Source: Alloyangia mangrovi | Lineage (GTDB): Bacteria > Pseudomonadota > Alphaproteobacteria > Rhodobacterales > Rhodobacteraceae | Assembly: GCF_002300555.2 (NCBI RefSeq) | Contig: NZ_NTHN02000004.1 | Coordinates: 105,137 to 169,136 of the forward strand | Direction of reading: 5' to 3' | DNA: 64,000 nt | In this document: positions 43,388 to 52,241 of the stretch, in pieces | Position numbering within the stretch: position 1 is the first letter of the stretch | Layout of the letters: the number at the start of each line of letters is the position of its first letter | Made by a program: the position numbers and the translations under genes | The notes under the pieces: generated by a model | Database searches by the model: none | Told to the model about the DNA's origin: nothing | The model's input: only the letters and a program-made list of their open reading frames with translations

Positions 43388-44234
43388 CCCCGTAACTATG
43401 GCCCCGCAGGCAGCCCCTGTCTCGGAAGACCCCGCGCTGCGCGCCGCCCGCCGCGAGCGGCGAATGCGCATCCTGATGCCCAGCCTCGCGCTGCTCGCCG
43501 CGCTCGGACTTTGGGAGTTCCTCGTGCGCTACAACGAGATTCCGCACTACCTGATCCCGGCGCCGAGCCTCATTCTTGAGACCCTGTGGAAAGACGGCCC
43601 GTCGCTGCTCTCGAGCGCCTGGTTTACCGTCAAGCTGACGCTGCTCTCGCTCGGCCTCGCGATCATCGGCGGCGTGGCTCTGGGGATGGTCTTTGCCCTT
43701 TCGCGTACCATCGAGATGAGCCTCTTTCCCTTCGCGGTGATCCTGCAGGTGACCCCGGTGGTGGCCATCGCGCCGCTGATCCTCATCTACGTCGACAGCA
43801 CCTTCGCCGCGCTGCTGATCTGCGCCTGGATCGTCGCCTTCTTCCCGATCCTGTCCAACACCGCCATTGGCATGCGCAGCGCCGACCACAACCTGCGCGA
43901 CCTCTTCACGCTCTACGGCGCGACCAAGTGGCAGCGCCTGCGCTACCTGCTGATCCCCTCGGCGCTGCCCTATTTCATGGCCGCGCTGAAGATCGCCGGA
44001 GGCCTCGCGCTGATCGGCGCGGTGGTGGCGGAATTCGTCGCCGGCACCGCCGGGCAGAACACCGGGCTTGCCTCGCGCATCCTCGAATCCAGCTTCCGGA
44101 ACGAGATCCCGCGGATGTTCGCGGCGCTCTTGCTGGTGTCGATGCTGGGCATCCTGATCTTCCTTGCCACCTCCTGGCTCTCGCGCGCGGTGCTTGGGCA
44201 CTGGCACGAGAGCGAGATCAAGCGACAGGGCTGA
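43368..44234 (+). CDS. ABC importer permease, nitrate/taurine/pyrimidine type
   Basis: This 288-residue inner-membrane permease has six membrane helices. The cytoplasmic coupling loop reads DLFTLYGATKWQRLRYLLIP, the EAA-like motif of the SsuC/TauC/ThiX group. The start at 43368 (MSTSTTDP) lies inside the ATPase gene; ATG 43398 is an alternative. The next gene follows after 3 bases. The transporter is completed by the NMT1-type binding protein three genes later. Confidence 0.92.
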   Translation: MSTSTTDPVTMAPQAAPVSEDPALRAARRERRMRILMPSLALLAALGLWEFLVRYNEIPHYLIPAPSLILETLWKDGPSLLSSAWFTVKLTLLSLGLAIIGGVALGMVFALSRTIEMSLFPFAVILQVTPVVAIAPLILIYVDSTFAALLICAWIVAFFPILSNTAIGMRSADHNLRDLFTLYGATKWQRLRYLLIPSALPYFMAALKIAGGLALIGAVVAEFVAGTAGQNTGLASRILESSFRNEIPRMFAALLLVSMLGILIFLATSWLSRAVLGHWHESEIKRQG

Positions 44235-44237
44235 GCG

Positions 44238-45408
44238 ATGACCACGCTGAACGGCGTCGCGCTGGCCGACCGCGACGGACATTGGGACGTGTCACTGGAG
44301 GGCGCGCGGATCGCCGCGCTCACCCCGTCGAACGGGCAGGGGGGGCGGTCTGCTGCTGCCCTGCTTTGCCGACGCGCATGTGCACCTCGACAAGACCTTC
44401 ACCGCCGCCCGGGTGCCGAGCCGTCCGCAATCGCTGCACGAGGCCATCGCGCTGATGGCCGGGGACAAGCCGAACTGGACTGCGGACGACCTGCGCCAAC
44501 GCGCCGCGCGCGGGCTGCGCCGCGCCTTTGCCAATGGCACGAAGGCGATGCGCACCCACGTGGATTGGACCGAGGCCGAGGTGCCCGAGGCGCTGCCGGT
44601 GCTGCGCGGGCTGGCCGAGGAGTGGCGCGGCAGCGTCGAGTTGCAGCTCGCCACGCTGACCCCGCTCGATGCCTTCGCCGAGTTCGGCGACCGGATCGCG
44701 CAGGAGATCGCCGGGACCGGCGCCGTGCTGGGCGCCTTCGTCTACCGCAACGGGGATATTCCCGGGAAGCTGCGCAGGGTCTTCGATCTGGCCGAGAAAC
44801 ATGACCTGCAGCTCGACTTCCACGTCGACGAGGGGCTCGACCCGGACGCGCAGGGACTCGACGCGATCCTGCACGAGACCGAGGCGCGCGGCATGGCGGG
44901 CCGGGTGCTGGTGGGCCATTGCTGCGCGCTGTCGGTGCGCCCGGAGGGCGCGGTGGCCGACCTGCTCGGACGGGCAGGCGCGGCCGAGATGGCGCTCTGC
45001 ACCTTGCCGACCACCAACGCCTTTTTGCAGGACGCCACGCCCGGCCGTACGCCGCGGCTGCGCGGGCTCGCACCCGTGCACGAGGCGCGCGCGGCGGGAA
45101 TGCCGGTGATGCTGGCCTCGGACAACGTGTGTGATCCCTTCTACCCGCAGGGCGATTACGACCTCTTCGACGTCTATCGCATGGCCGTGCTCGCCGGGCA
45201 TCTTGACCCGCGGGACTGGCTGACCAGCGTCACCGAGACCCCGGCGCAATGGCTTGGCCATGACCTTGCCATCGAGGCGGGCGCCCCCGCCGACTTCATC
45301 CATATCGCCGCCAGCAGCCTTGACGATGCGCTGAACCGCCCTCGCGCGGTCCGCACCGTCTGGCGCGATGGCGCCCCCATCCCCGAGACCCCCGGAGACT
45401 TCGCATGA
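44238..45408 (+). CDS. Cytosine-deaminase-like amidohydrolase, frameshifted as sequenced
   Basis: With one base removed from the G7 run 44339-44345 this is a 389-residue metal-dependent deaminase. The N terminus MTTLNGVALADRDGHWD then joins GGGLLLPCFADAHVHLDKTF. As read, the frame is lost after residue 35. Catalytic motifs of the CodA/isoguanine deaminase group follow: HVHLDK (metal), LDFHVDEG (His, Glu), VGHCCALS (His) and MLASDNVCDPFYP (Asp). These enzymes remove the exocyclic amino group of amino-pyrimidines or triazines. It overlaps the FAD-oxidase gene by 4 bases. A deaminase acting on an imported aminated heterocycle fits the operon. Confidence 0.85.
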
Positions 45409-46796
45409 CCGACACCCAACTCGCCGCCCCGCTGGGCCGCCACGCAGAGGCGCTTGCCGCCCTGCGCAAGGATCTCGACGGCCTGCGCTTCTACGACGAC
45501 GAACGCGCGCTCGAGGCGCGGTCGAAGGATTACTTCTGGTACAGCCCAATCCTCGACGCCGAGCTGAAGGACAAGCGCGCCGAGCTGGTGGTGATCCCGC
45601 AGGACCAGGACGAGGTGATCCGCGTTGCAGCGGCCGCCGTGCGCCACAGGGTGCCGGTCACGCTGCGCGGCGGCGGTACCGGCAACTACGGCCAATGCGT
45701 ACCGCTCGACGGCGGGCTGGTCATCGACCTAACGCGCCTCAACCGCATTCTCGAGATCACCCCCGGCCATGCCCATGTCGAGGCGGGCATCCGCATGTCC
45801 AAGCTCGACGACGCGGCACGCGAGACGGGGCAGGAGCTGACGATGTATCCCTCGACCCGCAGCCTTGCCACCATCGGCGGCTTCATCGCGGGTGGCTCGG
45901 GCGGCATCGGCTCGCTGCGCCACGGGATGCTGCGCGACGAGGGGAACCTGACCTACCTCAAGGTGCTGACGCTCGAGGAAGAGCCGCAGGTGATCGAGCT
46001 GCACGGGCTCGACGTGCAGAAGGTGCACCACGCCTATGGCACCAACGGCATCGTGCTGGAAGTGGGCCTCGCGCTCACCCCCTCGACCGACTGGCTGCAC
46101 ACCGCGGCGCTCTTCGACGGCTATGACAAGGCGCTGCGCTTTGCCACCGCCGCGCAGGAGGACGGCCTCGACTGCTACCTGCTGACCCCGGTCGAGCGCC
46201 GCTTCGCGCCCTATTATCGCAAGTTCGAGGGCTACTTCCCCGAGGACCGCGACGCGGTCTTCGCCATGGTCGCCCCCTCGGACATGGAGCGCTTTCGAGC
46301 GCGGGCCGAGGCCGAGGGCGCGACCATCTCCTTTGCCATGACCATGGAGGAGATCCACGAGAACCGCCTGCAGCCCGCCTATGAATGCGGCTGGAACCAC
46401 ACCACGTTGCAGGCGCTGAAGGTGGACAAGGGCTGGACCTATCTTCAGGTGGCCTATCCGCGCCCCTTCGACATCGACCTCGTGATGCGCCAGATGGAGC
46501 GCTACGGCGACGAGATGTTCTGGCACCACGAGATGGCGCGGCAGGACGGCGAGATCCAGATCTTCGCCCTGCCGCTGGTGCGCTTCCGCGGCAAGGACGA
46601 GATGTATGCTCTCATCGCGGAGCTGGAAGCAGACGGGTGCACGATCTTCGACCCGCATGTGGTCACCATCGAGGATGGCGGCATGAAAACGATCGACACG
46701 GCACAGATCGACTTCAAGAAACTGGCCGACCCCTACGGGCTGATGAACCCGGGCAAGACCCGGGGCTGGCGCCCCGAGATGGCGCGCAGCGCATAA
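45405..46796 (+). CDS. FAD-linked oxidase (PCMH/GlcD-like)
   Basis: This 463-residue flavoenzyme has a PCMH-type FAD-binding domain at about 40-220: LRGGGTGNYGQCVPLDGGLV, a PP-loop-like nucleotide contact, then TRSLATIGGFIAGGSGGIGS. A C-terminal substrate cap ends LADPYGLMNPGKTRGW, the glycolate-oxidase (GlcD) type ending. Such enzymes oxidise hydroxy acids, alcohols or amines and feed electrons to quinones or oxygen. In this operon it may oxidise the deaminated heterocycle. No covalent-flavin His is obvious. It overlaps the deaminase gene by 4 bases and precedes the binding protein by 30. Confidence 0.85.
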   Translation: MTDTQLAAPLGRHAEALAALRKDLDGLRFYDDERALEARSKDYFWYSPILDAELKDKRAELVVIPQDQDEVIRVAAAAVRHRVPVTLRGGGTGNYGQCVPLDGGLVIDLTRLNRILEITPGHAHVEAGIRMSKLDDAARETGQELTMYPSTRSLATIGGFIAGGSGGIGSLRHGMLRDEGNLTYLKVLTLEEEPQVIELHGLDVQKVHHAYGTNGIVLEVGLALTPSTDWLHTAALFDGYDKALRFATAAQEDGLDCYLLTPVERRFAPYYRKFEGYFPEDRDAVFAMVAPSDMERFRARAEAEGATISFAMTMEEIHENRLQPAYECGWNHTTLQALKVDKGWTYLQVAYPRPFDIDLVMRQMERYGDEMFWHHEMARQDGEIQIFALPLVRFRGKDEMYALIAELEADGCTIFDPHVVTIEDGGMKTIDTAQIDFKKLADPYGLMNPGKTRGWRPEMARSA

Positions 46797-46826
46797 CAAG
46801 ACCCTTCTACCAACAGGATCAAATCC

Positions 46827-47837
46827 ATGAAGACACTCTCCATTTCTCTGACCGCGCTGGCGGCCTCGCTCGCTGCCTCGGCGGCCTTCGCCGGTGACAA
46901 GGTCGTCTTCGGCACCAACTGGCTCGCGCAGGGCGGCCACGGCGGCTTCTACCAGGCGCTGGCGGACGGCACCTACGAGAAATACGGCCTCGAGGTCGAG
47001 ATCCGCCAGGGCGGCCCGCAGGTGAACAACCGCCCCATGCTGATCGCCGGCAAGCTCGACTTCCTGATGGCGGGCAACCTGCTGCTGTCGTTCGACAACG
47101 TGCGCAACGGCATCCCCACCACCGTCGTCGCCGCGATCTTCCAGAAGGACCCGCAGGCGCTGATTGCCCATGAAGGCGTCTACGAGAGCTGGGAGGATCT
47201 GACCACCGCGCCCGAGATCCTGCTCTCCAAGGACGGGCAGTTCTCCTACTGGAAGTGGATGGTCGAGGACTTCGGCTTCCGCGACGAGCAGGTCCGCCCC
47301 TATGGATACAACCTCGCGCAGTTCCTCAGCGACGAGAAAATGGTGCAGCAGGCCTATGCCACCGCCGAGCCGCTCTATGCCGCGGCCGAGGGCGCCGACG
47401 TGGCGACCTACCTGATGGCGGACCACGGCTGGAACACCTATGCCACCACCATCGAGACTCGGCAGCAGATGATCGACGAGAACCCCGACGTGGTGCAACG
47501 CTTCGTCGAGGCCTCGATCGAGGGCTGGTACACCTTCCTCTATGGCGACCACACCGCCGGCTACGAAGCGATCATTGCCGCCAACCCCGAGCTGACCGTC
47601 GAGAAGCTGGACGCCGAGATGGCGCAGATGGCCAAGCTCGGCATCATCGACAGCGGCGACGCGGTGGAGCTCGGCATCGGCGCGATGACGGACGCCCGCA
47701 TCGCCGACTTTTACGAGACCGCGGTGAAGAGCGGCATCCTCGAGGAAGGCGCGCTCGACCTGACCAAGGTGGCTGACACCTCCTTCGTCAACAAGCGCCA
47801 CGGCATCGAGATCAAGACCGCCGCCGAAGGCAACTGA
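46827..47837 (+). CDS. Periplasmic binding protein, NMT1/THI5-like
   Basis: This 336-residue protein has a signal peptide of about 22 residues (ending AAFAG). Its two-lobed fold is of the NMT1/THI5/SsuA group: VVFGTNWLAQGGHGGFYQAL, GLEVEIRQGGPQVNNRPMLI, AGKLDFLMAGNLLLSFD. Related proteins bind thiamin pyrimidine precursors, riboflavin, taurine or similar small molecules. The FGTNWxAQxxHGGFYQA start is shared with pyrimidine- and flavin-binding members. It delivers the operon's substrate to the permease at 43368. Confidence 0.9.
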   Translation: MKTLSISLTALAASLAASAAFAGDKVVFGTNWLAQGGHGGFYQALADGTYEKYGLEVEIRQGGPQVNNRPMLIAGKLDFLMAGNLLLSFDNVRNGIPTTVVAAIFQKDPQALIAHEGVYESWEDLTTAPEILLSKDGQFSYWKWMVEDFGFRDEQVRPYGYNLAQFLSDEKMVQQAYATAEPLYAAAEGADVATYLMADHGWNTYATTIETRQQMIDENPDVVQRFVEASIEGWYTFLYGDHTAGYEAIIAANPELTVEKLDAEMAQMAKLGIIDSGDAVELGIGAMTDARIADFYETAVKSGILEEGALDLTKVADTSFVNKRHGIEIKTAAEGN

Positions 47838-47856
47838 GCCGGGGGGGGGCGGCGCC

Positions 47857-48480
47857 TTGCGTGTCCTGATCGTCTTTGCCCATCCGGGCCGGGAAAGCTA
47901 CGGTGCCGCCCTCCTTGCCACGGCCCGCGAGAGCCTCTCGCGGGCCGGGCACGAGGTCGAGGTGATCGACCTCTATGCCGAGGGTTTCGATCCGGTCCTC
48001 TCTGCCGAGGACTGGGCCGATTACATCCCCAACACCCAACGGCTGATCGCCAAGGTGGCGCCGCATGTCGCGGCGCTGCGCCGGGCCGAGGGGCTGGTAT
48101 TTGTCTATCCCACCTGGATGTACGGCCCGCCCGCCATCCTCAAGGGCTGGATGGAGCGGGTCTGGCTGCCCGGCGTCGCCTTCGAAGTGGCCAGCGCCAC
48201 CAAGAAACGCGCCACCGGGCGGCTGCAGAACATCCGCTATTTCGCGGTGATCACAACCTCTGGTTCGCCCTGGTGGTGGCTTCGGCTCATTCGCGATCCG
48301 GGCCGCTCGATGCTGGCGCGGGGCTTTCGGGTGCTGTTCCACCCGCGTTGCCGCGTGACATGGTTGCAGCTACACGACATGAACCACCGCAAGCCAAGGG
48401 ACCTGAGGGCTTTTCTGGAAAAGGTCGGCACGCGTCTCGCCCGGTTCGGCGAACCGGCAAGCAAGGGGATAGGGCGATGA
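47857..48480 (+). CDS. NAD(P)H-dependent flavodoxin-fold oxidoreductase
   Basis: This 207-residue protein starts at TTG 47857 (MRVLIVFAHPGRESYGAAL), the family start of NQO1/MdaB/YwrO-type FMN or FAD quinone reductases. The motif VFVYPTWMYGPPAILKGWME is the nicotinamide/flavin-binding region. The TTG is the only sensible start, but a G9 run (47841-47849) immediately upstream may hide an indel. It may supply reducing power or detoxify quinone-like products of the pathway. Its stop overlaps the regulator start as ATGA. Confidence 0.82.
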   Translation: MRVLIVFAHPGRESYGAALLATARESLSRAGHEVEVIDLYAEGFDPVLSAEDWADYIPNTQRLIAKVAPHVAALRRAEGLVFVYPTWMYGPPAILKGWMERVWLPGVAFEVASATKKRATGRLQNIRYFAVITTSGSPWWWLRLIRDPGRSMLARGFRVLFHPRCRVTWLQLHDMNHRKPRDLRAFLEKVGTRLARFGEPASKGIGR

Positions 48481-49103
48481 GCGCCGCACGTCTGAAGCGC
48501 AAGGAAATCCACGACGCCATCCGCGAGGCGGCGCTGCGCGAGTTTGCCAGCTACGGGCTGTCGGGGACCTCGACGCAGCAGCTCGCCAAGGCTGCGGGGA
48601 TCACCAAGGCGCAGCTGCACTACTACATCACCTCCAAGGAGGATCTCTACCGCGAGGTGCTCGATGGCATCATCGGGCAGTGGCGCGACATCTTCTTCGT
48701 GGGCGAGTCTGACGATCCGGCCGAGGTGATCACCGGCTACGTGCGGCTCAAGCTGCGGCTGGCGCTCGACTGCCCCGAGGCGTCGCGGTTGTTCCTGCAG
48801 GAGCTGGGGCGCGGCGCACCCGAAATGGGCGGCAAGTGGGAGGGGCTGCACGCCTCGGTGCGCGAGGCGACGGCGGTGATCCAGCGCTGGATCGACGAGG
48901 GGCGGATGAACCCGGTTGATCCGCTTCTCTTCATGATGAACATCTGGGCGGTAACCCAGCACTATGCCGATTACGAATTCCAGAGCCGCCGCGTGCTGGG
49001 CGTCGACCCGGGCGCCGAGATGGATTTCGAGCGCATCGCGGCGGAGGCGGTGCAGCTCTTCCTTGCCCGCGCCGGCCTAACAGACGAAGGACAGACCCGA
49101 TGA
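48477..49103 (+). CDS. RutR-like TetR-family regulator
   Basis: This 208-residue regulator has a TetR helix-turn-helix (about 12-58: EAALREFASYGLSGTSTQQL, LAKAAGITKAQLHYYITSKE) and a C-terminal domain of the RutR/YcdC type. Shared with E. coli RutR are GYVRLKLRLALDCPEASRLF, LQELGRGAP and AVTQHYADYEFQ. RutR senses uracil and thymine and represses pyrimidine use. A ligand of similar shape is likely here. It lies within the operon, which has a RutR-like operator at 41683-41698, so negative autoregulation is plausible. Stop and start overlap with both neighbours by 4 bases. Confidence 0.85.
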   Translation: MSAARLKRKEIHDAIREAALREFASYGLSGTSTQQLAKAAGITKAQLHYYITSKEDLYREVLDGIIGQWRDIFFVGESDDPAEVITGYVRLKLRLALDCPEASRLFLQELGRGAPEMGGKWEGLHASVREATAVIQRWIDEGRMNPVDPLLFMMNIWAVTQHYADYEFQSRRVLGVDPGAEMDFERIAAEAVQLFLARAGLTDEGQTR

Positions 49104-49486
49104 AACCGCTCGCCCCCAAGAGCATCGCCGCCCCCTTCGGCCACTATTCCCACGGCATCGCTGGCGGCCCCGTGGTGGCGACCTCGGGCCAGCTGGCGCT
49201 GCGCCCCGACGGCACGATCCCCGAGGGTGTCGGAGCGCAGGCCGATTTCTGCTTCGAGGCGCTGCGGGCGATCCTCGCCGAGGACGGGCTGGATTTCTCG
49301 GACGTACTGCGCTTCTCGGCTTTCGTGACCCGGCGCGAGGATATGCAGGGCTACATGGCCGCCCGTGACCGCGCCTGCGCAGATCTCGAGGTGAAGCCGG
49401 CCTCGACGCTGATGATCGTCTCGGGGTTCACCCGGCCGGAATTTCTTGTCGAGGTCGAGGCACTGGCGCTGCGCAGGGACCGGTGA
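49100..49486 (+). CDS. RidA-family enamine/imine deaminase
   Basis: This 128-residue protein has the YjgF/RidA pattern: GHYSHGIAGGPVVATSGQLA near the N terminus, QADFCFEALRAILAEDGLDF, and VKPASTLMIVSGFTRPEFLV, where RidA carries its Arg and Glu. RidA proteins hydrolyse reactive enamines and imines. RutC of the uracil pathway is a member. Being the last gene of the operon, it probably clears an unstable amino-acrylate-like product of ring cleavage. Start overlaps the regulator stop by 4 bases. Confidence 0.88.
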   Translation: MKPLAPKSIAAPFGHYSHGIAGGPVVATSGQLALRPDGTIPEGVGAQADFCFEALRAILAEDGLDFSDVLRFSAFVTRREDMQGYMAARDRACADLEVKPASTLMIVSGFTRPEFLVEVEALALRRDR

Positions 49487-49600
49487 TGGGTGCAGCCCCG
49501 CGGGCAGGGGGCTGACGCGCGGCATTTCCTCGGCGGCCGCGCGGCGCTACATCGGGGGGGGCAAGCGCAGACCGCGCGGTAAACGACAGGACGCCCCACC

Positions 49601-50575
49601 ATGCTGACCCTCCCCAACGACCACGCCCCTCGCGGAGACGCGCTGCACCTCCGGCTTGCCGATGATGGCGCCGCGCGTATCGTGCGGCACATCGCCGAGG
49701 CGCTTCCCGCCGTGGCGGACCGGTTGGCCGAGGGACTGCTGACCGGCGATCCGGCGCAGATCGTCGGCGACAACGAGAGCGGCGATGCACAGAAGGCGCT
49801 CGATGTCGGCGCGCATGAGCACATGCTGAAGGCCCTCGCGGGCTGCAACGTCCGCCACGTGCTCTCGGAAGAGGCCGAGGCGGTGGTCACGCTCGACCCC
49901 GAGGGTGCCTTCGACGTGGCCATGGATCCGATCGACGGCTCCGGCTCGATCGGCATCTGCGCGCTCTTGGGGATGCTCTTCGTGATCTACCCCGCCGGCG
50001 ACGGCAGCTTCCGCCGCCCGGGCGCCGAGGCGGTGGCGGCGGGCTATGCCTGCTTCGGTCATTCGGTGGATTTCGCCTGGTCGCTGGGCGACGGGGTACA
50101 TATCGCCACGCTCGACCGCCGCGCCGGGGATTTCCGCATCACCGCCGAGAACATCCGCCTCAAGCCGACCACTTCGATGATCGCCGTCAACGCCTCGAAC
50201 GAGCGGCACTGGGCACCGGGGCTGCAGGCCTATGCGCAGGACATGCGCGCTGGCAAGGACGGCCCGCTCGGCAAGAATTACAACATGCGCTGGCTGGCGG
50301 CGGCGGTGGGCGATCTGCACCGGATCATGCTCAAGGGCGGCGCCTTCCTCTACCCGCAGGACGGGCGCAAGGGTTACGAGCAGGGGCGGCTGCGGCTGGC
50401 CTACGAGGCCGTGCCGATCGCCTTCATGGTCGAGCAAGCCGGGGGCCGCGCGAGCGATGGGCGGCGGCGGATCCTCGAGCTAGAGCCTGAGACGCCGCAT
50501 GGGTTCTGCCCGCTGATCTTCGGCTCGGACGAAGAGGTGTCGCGGATCGAGGACTATATCGCGCGTCACGGCTGA
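49601..50575 (+). CDS. fbp: Class 1 fructose-1,6-bisphosphatase
   Basis: This 324-residue phosphatase has the class 1 FBPase layout: GDNESGDAQKALDVGAHEHM, metal site VAMDPIDGSGSIG, and C-terminal YEQGRLRLAYEAVPIAFMVE, EQAGGRASDG. It makes fructose 6-phosphate in gluconeogenesis or the Calvin-type cycle. The N-terminal allosteric part is short and divergent, so use of another sugar bisphosphate is possible. It follows RidA by 114 bases, with a G8 run (49554-49561) in the spacer, and may have its own promoter. Confidence 0.85.
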   Translation: MLTLPNDHAPRGDALHLRLADDGAARIVRHIAEALPAVADRLAEGLLTGDPAQIVGDNESGDAQKALDVGAHEHMLKALAGCNVRHVLSEEAEAVVTLDPEGAFDVAMDPIDGSGSIGICALLGMLFVIYPAGDGSFRRPGAEAVAAGYACFGHSVDFAWSLGDGVHIATLDRRAGDFRITAENIRLKPTTSMIAVNASNERHWAPGLQAYAQDMRAGKDGPLGKNYNMRWLAAAVGDLHRIMLKGGAFLYPQDGRKGYEQGRLRLAYEAVPIAFMVEQAGGRASDGRRRILELEPETPHGFCPLIFGSDEEVSRIEDYIARHG

Positions 50576-50734
50576 CCGGGCGCGGGAGCGGATGCTGGGT
50601 CCAGGGCCGCAAGTTCTCCCCATTCGCAGGGGATGGAGCTGTGGATAAAAGGGGCTCCGGATCAAGCAGGCTTGGCTCCGTGCTGGTTTGCCCGTTTTTT
50701 GGGCAGGGCCCGCGCGTCCGGCGCGAGCCCCCCC

Positions 50735-50775
50735 GGACAGCACCCCCCCACTTTGACAAGTGGGGAGTGCTGTCC
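50735..50775. terminator. Long hairpin between convergent genes
   Basis: GGACAGCAC...CCCCACTT-TGAC-AAGTGGGG...GTGCTGTCC forms 17 paired bases around a small internal loop. The direct repeat TCCGGCGCG flanks it on both sides. It lies between the convergent fbp and permease genes. It may act as a terminator or be a repeated extragenic element. Confidence 0.6.
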
Positions 50776-50788
50776 CTCCGGCGCGCGA

Positions 50789-52066
50789 TCAGCCTTTGCG
50801 GCCGAACCCGAGCAGCTGGTAGAGCAGCAGCGCCGCCAGCGTCGAGGTGCCGATGCCGCCGAGCGCGAAGCCGCCGAGGTGCAGCGTGAAGTCCCCGGCG
50901 CCGAAGATCAGCGCGATGCCCGCGGTGAAGAGGTTGCGCGGGTCCGAGAAATCCACCCGGTTCTCGATCCAGATCCGCGCCATGGCCGAGGCGATGAGCC
51001 CGAAGACCGCGACCGACAGTCCCGCCAGCACCGGTGCCGGGATGGTCTGCAGCAGCGCGCCGAACTTCGGCGAGAGGCCGAGGCAGATCGCCACGACGGC
51101 GGCGATGACGAAGACCAGCGTCGAGTAGACCTTGGTCATCGCCATGACGCCGATGTTCTCGGCGTAGGTGGTGACCCCGGTGCCGCCGCCCGAGCCCGCG
51201 ACCATGGTCGCCACGCCGTCGGCGAAGAAGCCGCGGCCGATGTAGCGGTCCATGTCCTGCCCGGTGATCGCCCCAAGCGCCTTGATGTGGCCGAGGTTCT
51301 CGGCGACCAGCACGATGGCGACAGGGGCAATGAGAGTGATCGCCGACCAGTGGAACTCGGGCTTCTGGAAGTGCGGAAGGCCGAACCACTCCGCCGCGCC
51401 GACTGCCGAGAAATCGATGCCCGGCATGATCCCGAGCCCGTTGCCCAGCACCAGCACCAGCCCGTAGCCGAAGACCAGCGCCAGCAGCACCGACAGCCGC
51501 CGGGTGCCCGAGGGACCGTAGCAGGAGACCATCGCCATGCAGAGCACCGTCAGGAGCGCAATTGTCAGATGCGAGGGGGTGGGGGAGCCGAAGGCATTGA
51601 GCTGGTCCACCGCGACCGGCGCGAGGTTGAGGCCGATGGCAATGCCGATGGTGCCGGTCACCACGGGGGGCATCAGCCTCTCCACCCAGCCGTAGCCGAC
51701 CGCCATGACGATGAGACCGATCAGCGCGTAGAGCGCGCCGCAGACCACGATGCCGCCGAGCGCATGGGCGATGGTAGCGCCCTCCTGCCCGAGCACTGCC
51801 AGCACCACGGCGATGAAGGCAAAGGAGGAGCCGAGGTAGCTCGGCACCCGGCCCGCGGTGATGATGAAGAAGAGCAGCGTGCCGATGCCCGAGAAGAACA
51901 CCGCGACATTGGGATCGAAGCCCATCAGGATCGGCGCGACGATGGTCGAGCCGGACATCGCCAGCAGGTGCTGGATGCCCATGGGGACCGAGGCGGCGCC
52001 GGGCAGGCGCTCGTCCGGCATGATCACCTGGCCCGTGCCGAGGCGCCAACGGGGGAAGTATGACAT
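50789..52066 (-). CDS. NCS2-family uracil/xanthine permease (RutG/UraA-like)
   Basis: This 425-residue membrane protein has about 12-14 helices of the NCS2 family. Close features of UraA/RutG: the start YFPRWRLGTGQVIMPDERLP, AMSGSTIVAPILMGFDPN, the substrate-site LVAENLGHIKALGAITGQDM and the signature SGGGTGVTTYAENIGVMAMT. It imports uracil or another nucleobase with protons. It lies close to the RutR-regulated operon but on the other strand, so joint control is unproven. The next gene upstream on this strand begins at 53304. Confidence 0.92.
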   Translation of the reverse strand: MSYFPRWRLGTGQVIMPDERLPGAASVPMGIQHLLAMSGSTIVAPILMGFDPNVAVFFSGIGTLLFFIITAGRVPSYLGSSFAFIAVVLAVLGQEGATIAHALGGIVVCGALYALIGLIVMAVGYGWVERLMPPVVTGTIGIAIGLNLAPVAVDQLNAFGSPTPSHLTIALLTVLCMAMVSCYGPSGTRRLSVLLALVFGYGLVLVLGNGLGIMPGIDFSAVGAAEWFGLPHFQKPEFHWSAITLIAPVAIVLVAENLGHIKALGAITGQDMDRYIGRGFFADGVATMVAGSGGGTGVTTYAENIGVMAMTKVYSTLVFVIAAVVAICLGLSPKFGALLQTIPAPVLAGLSVAVFGLIASAMARIWIENRVDFSDPRNLFTAGIALIFGAGDFTLHLGGFALGGIGTSTLAALLLYQLLGFGRKG

Positions 52067-52241
52067 CGCTCTCTCCTGGGAAGACTCTCTCTGGGCGTCG
52101 CCTTAGCGGCATTTGCGCACGAATGTGAGAGGTTCCGCACCGGAAATCCGGGATGCGCGCTCCGGTGCCGCACCCTTGCGGCGGGTTTCGGCGGGCACGG
52201 TAGAGGCACAGGGGGGCGGGGAGAGGACCACGGGTCCGCCT

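Noticed and set aside
4959..44345. Poly-G tracts as phase-variable contingency loci
   Set aside because: Considered because four affected genes are in the motility locus. Not preferred, since one tract is T, the shift is always plus one, and unrelated catabolic genes are hit too. Kept only as the alternative in the finding.
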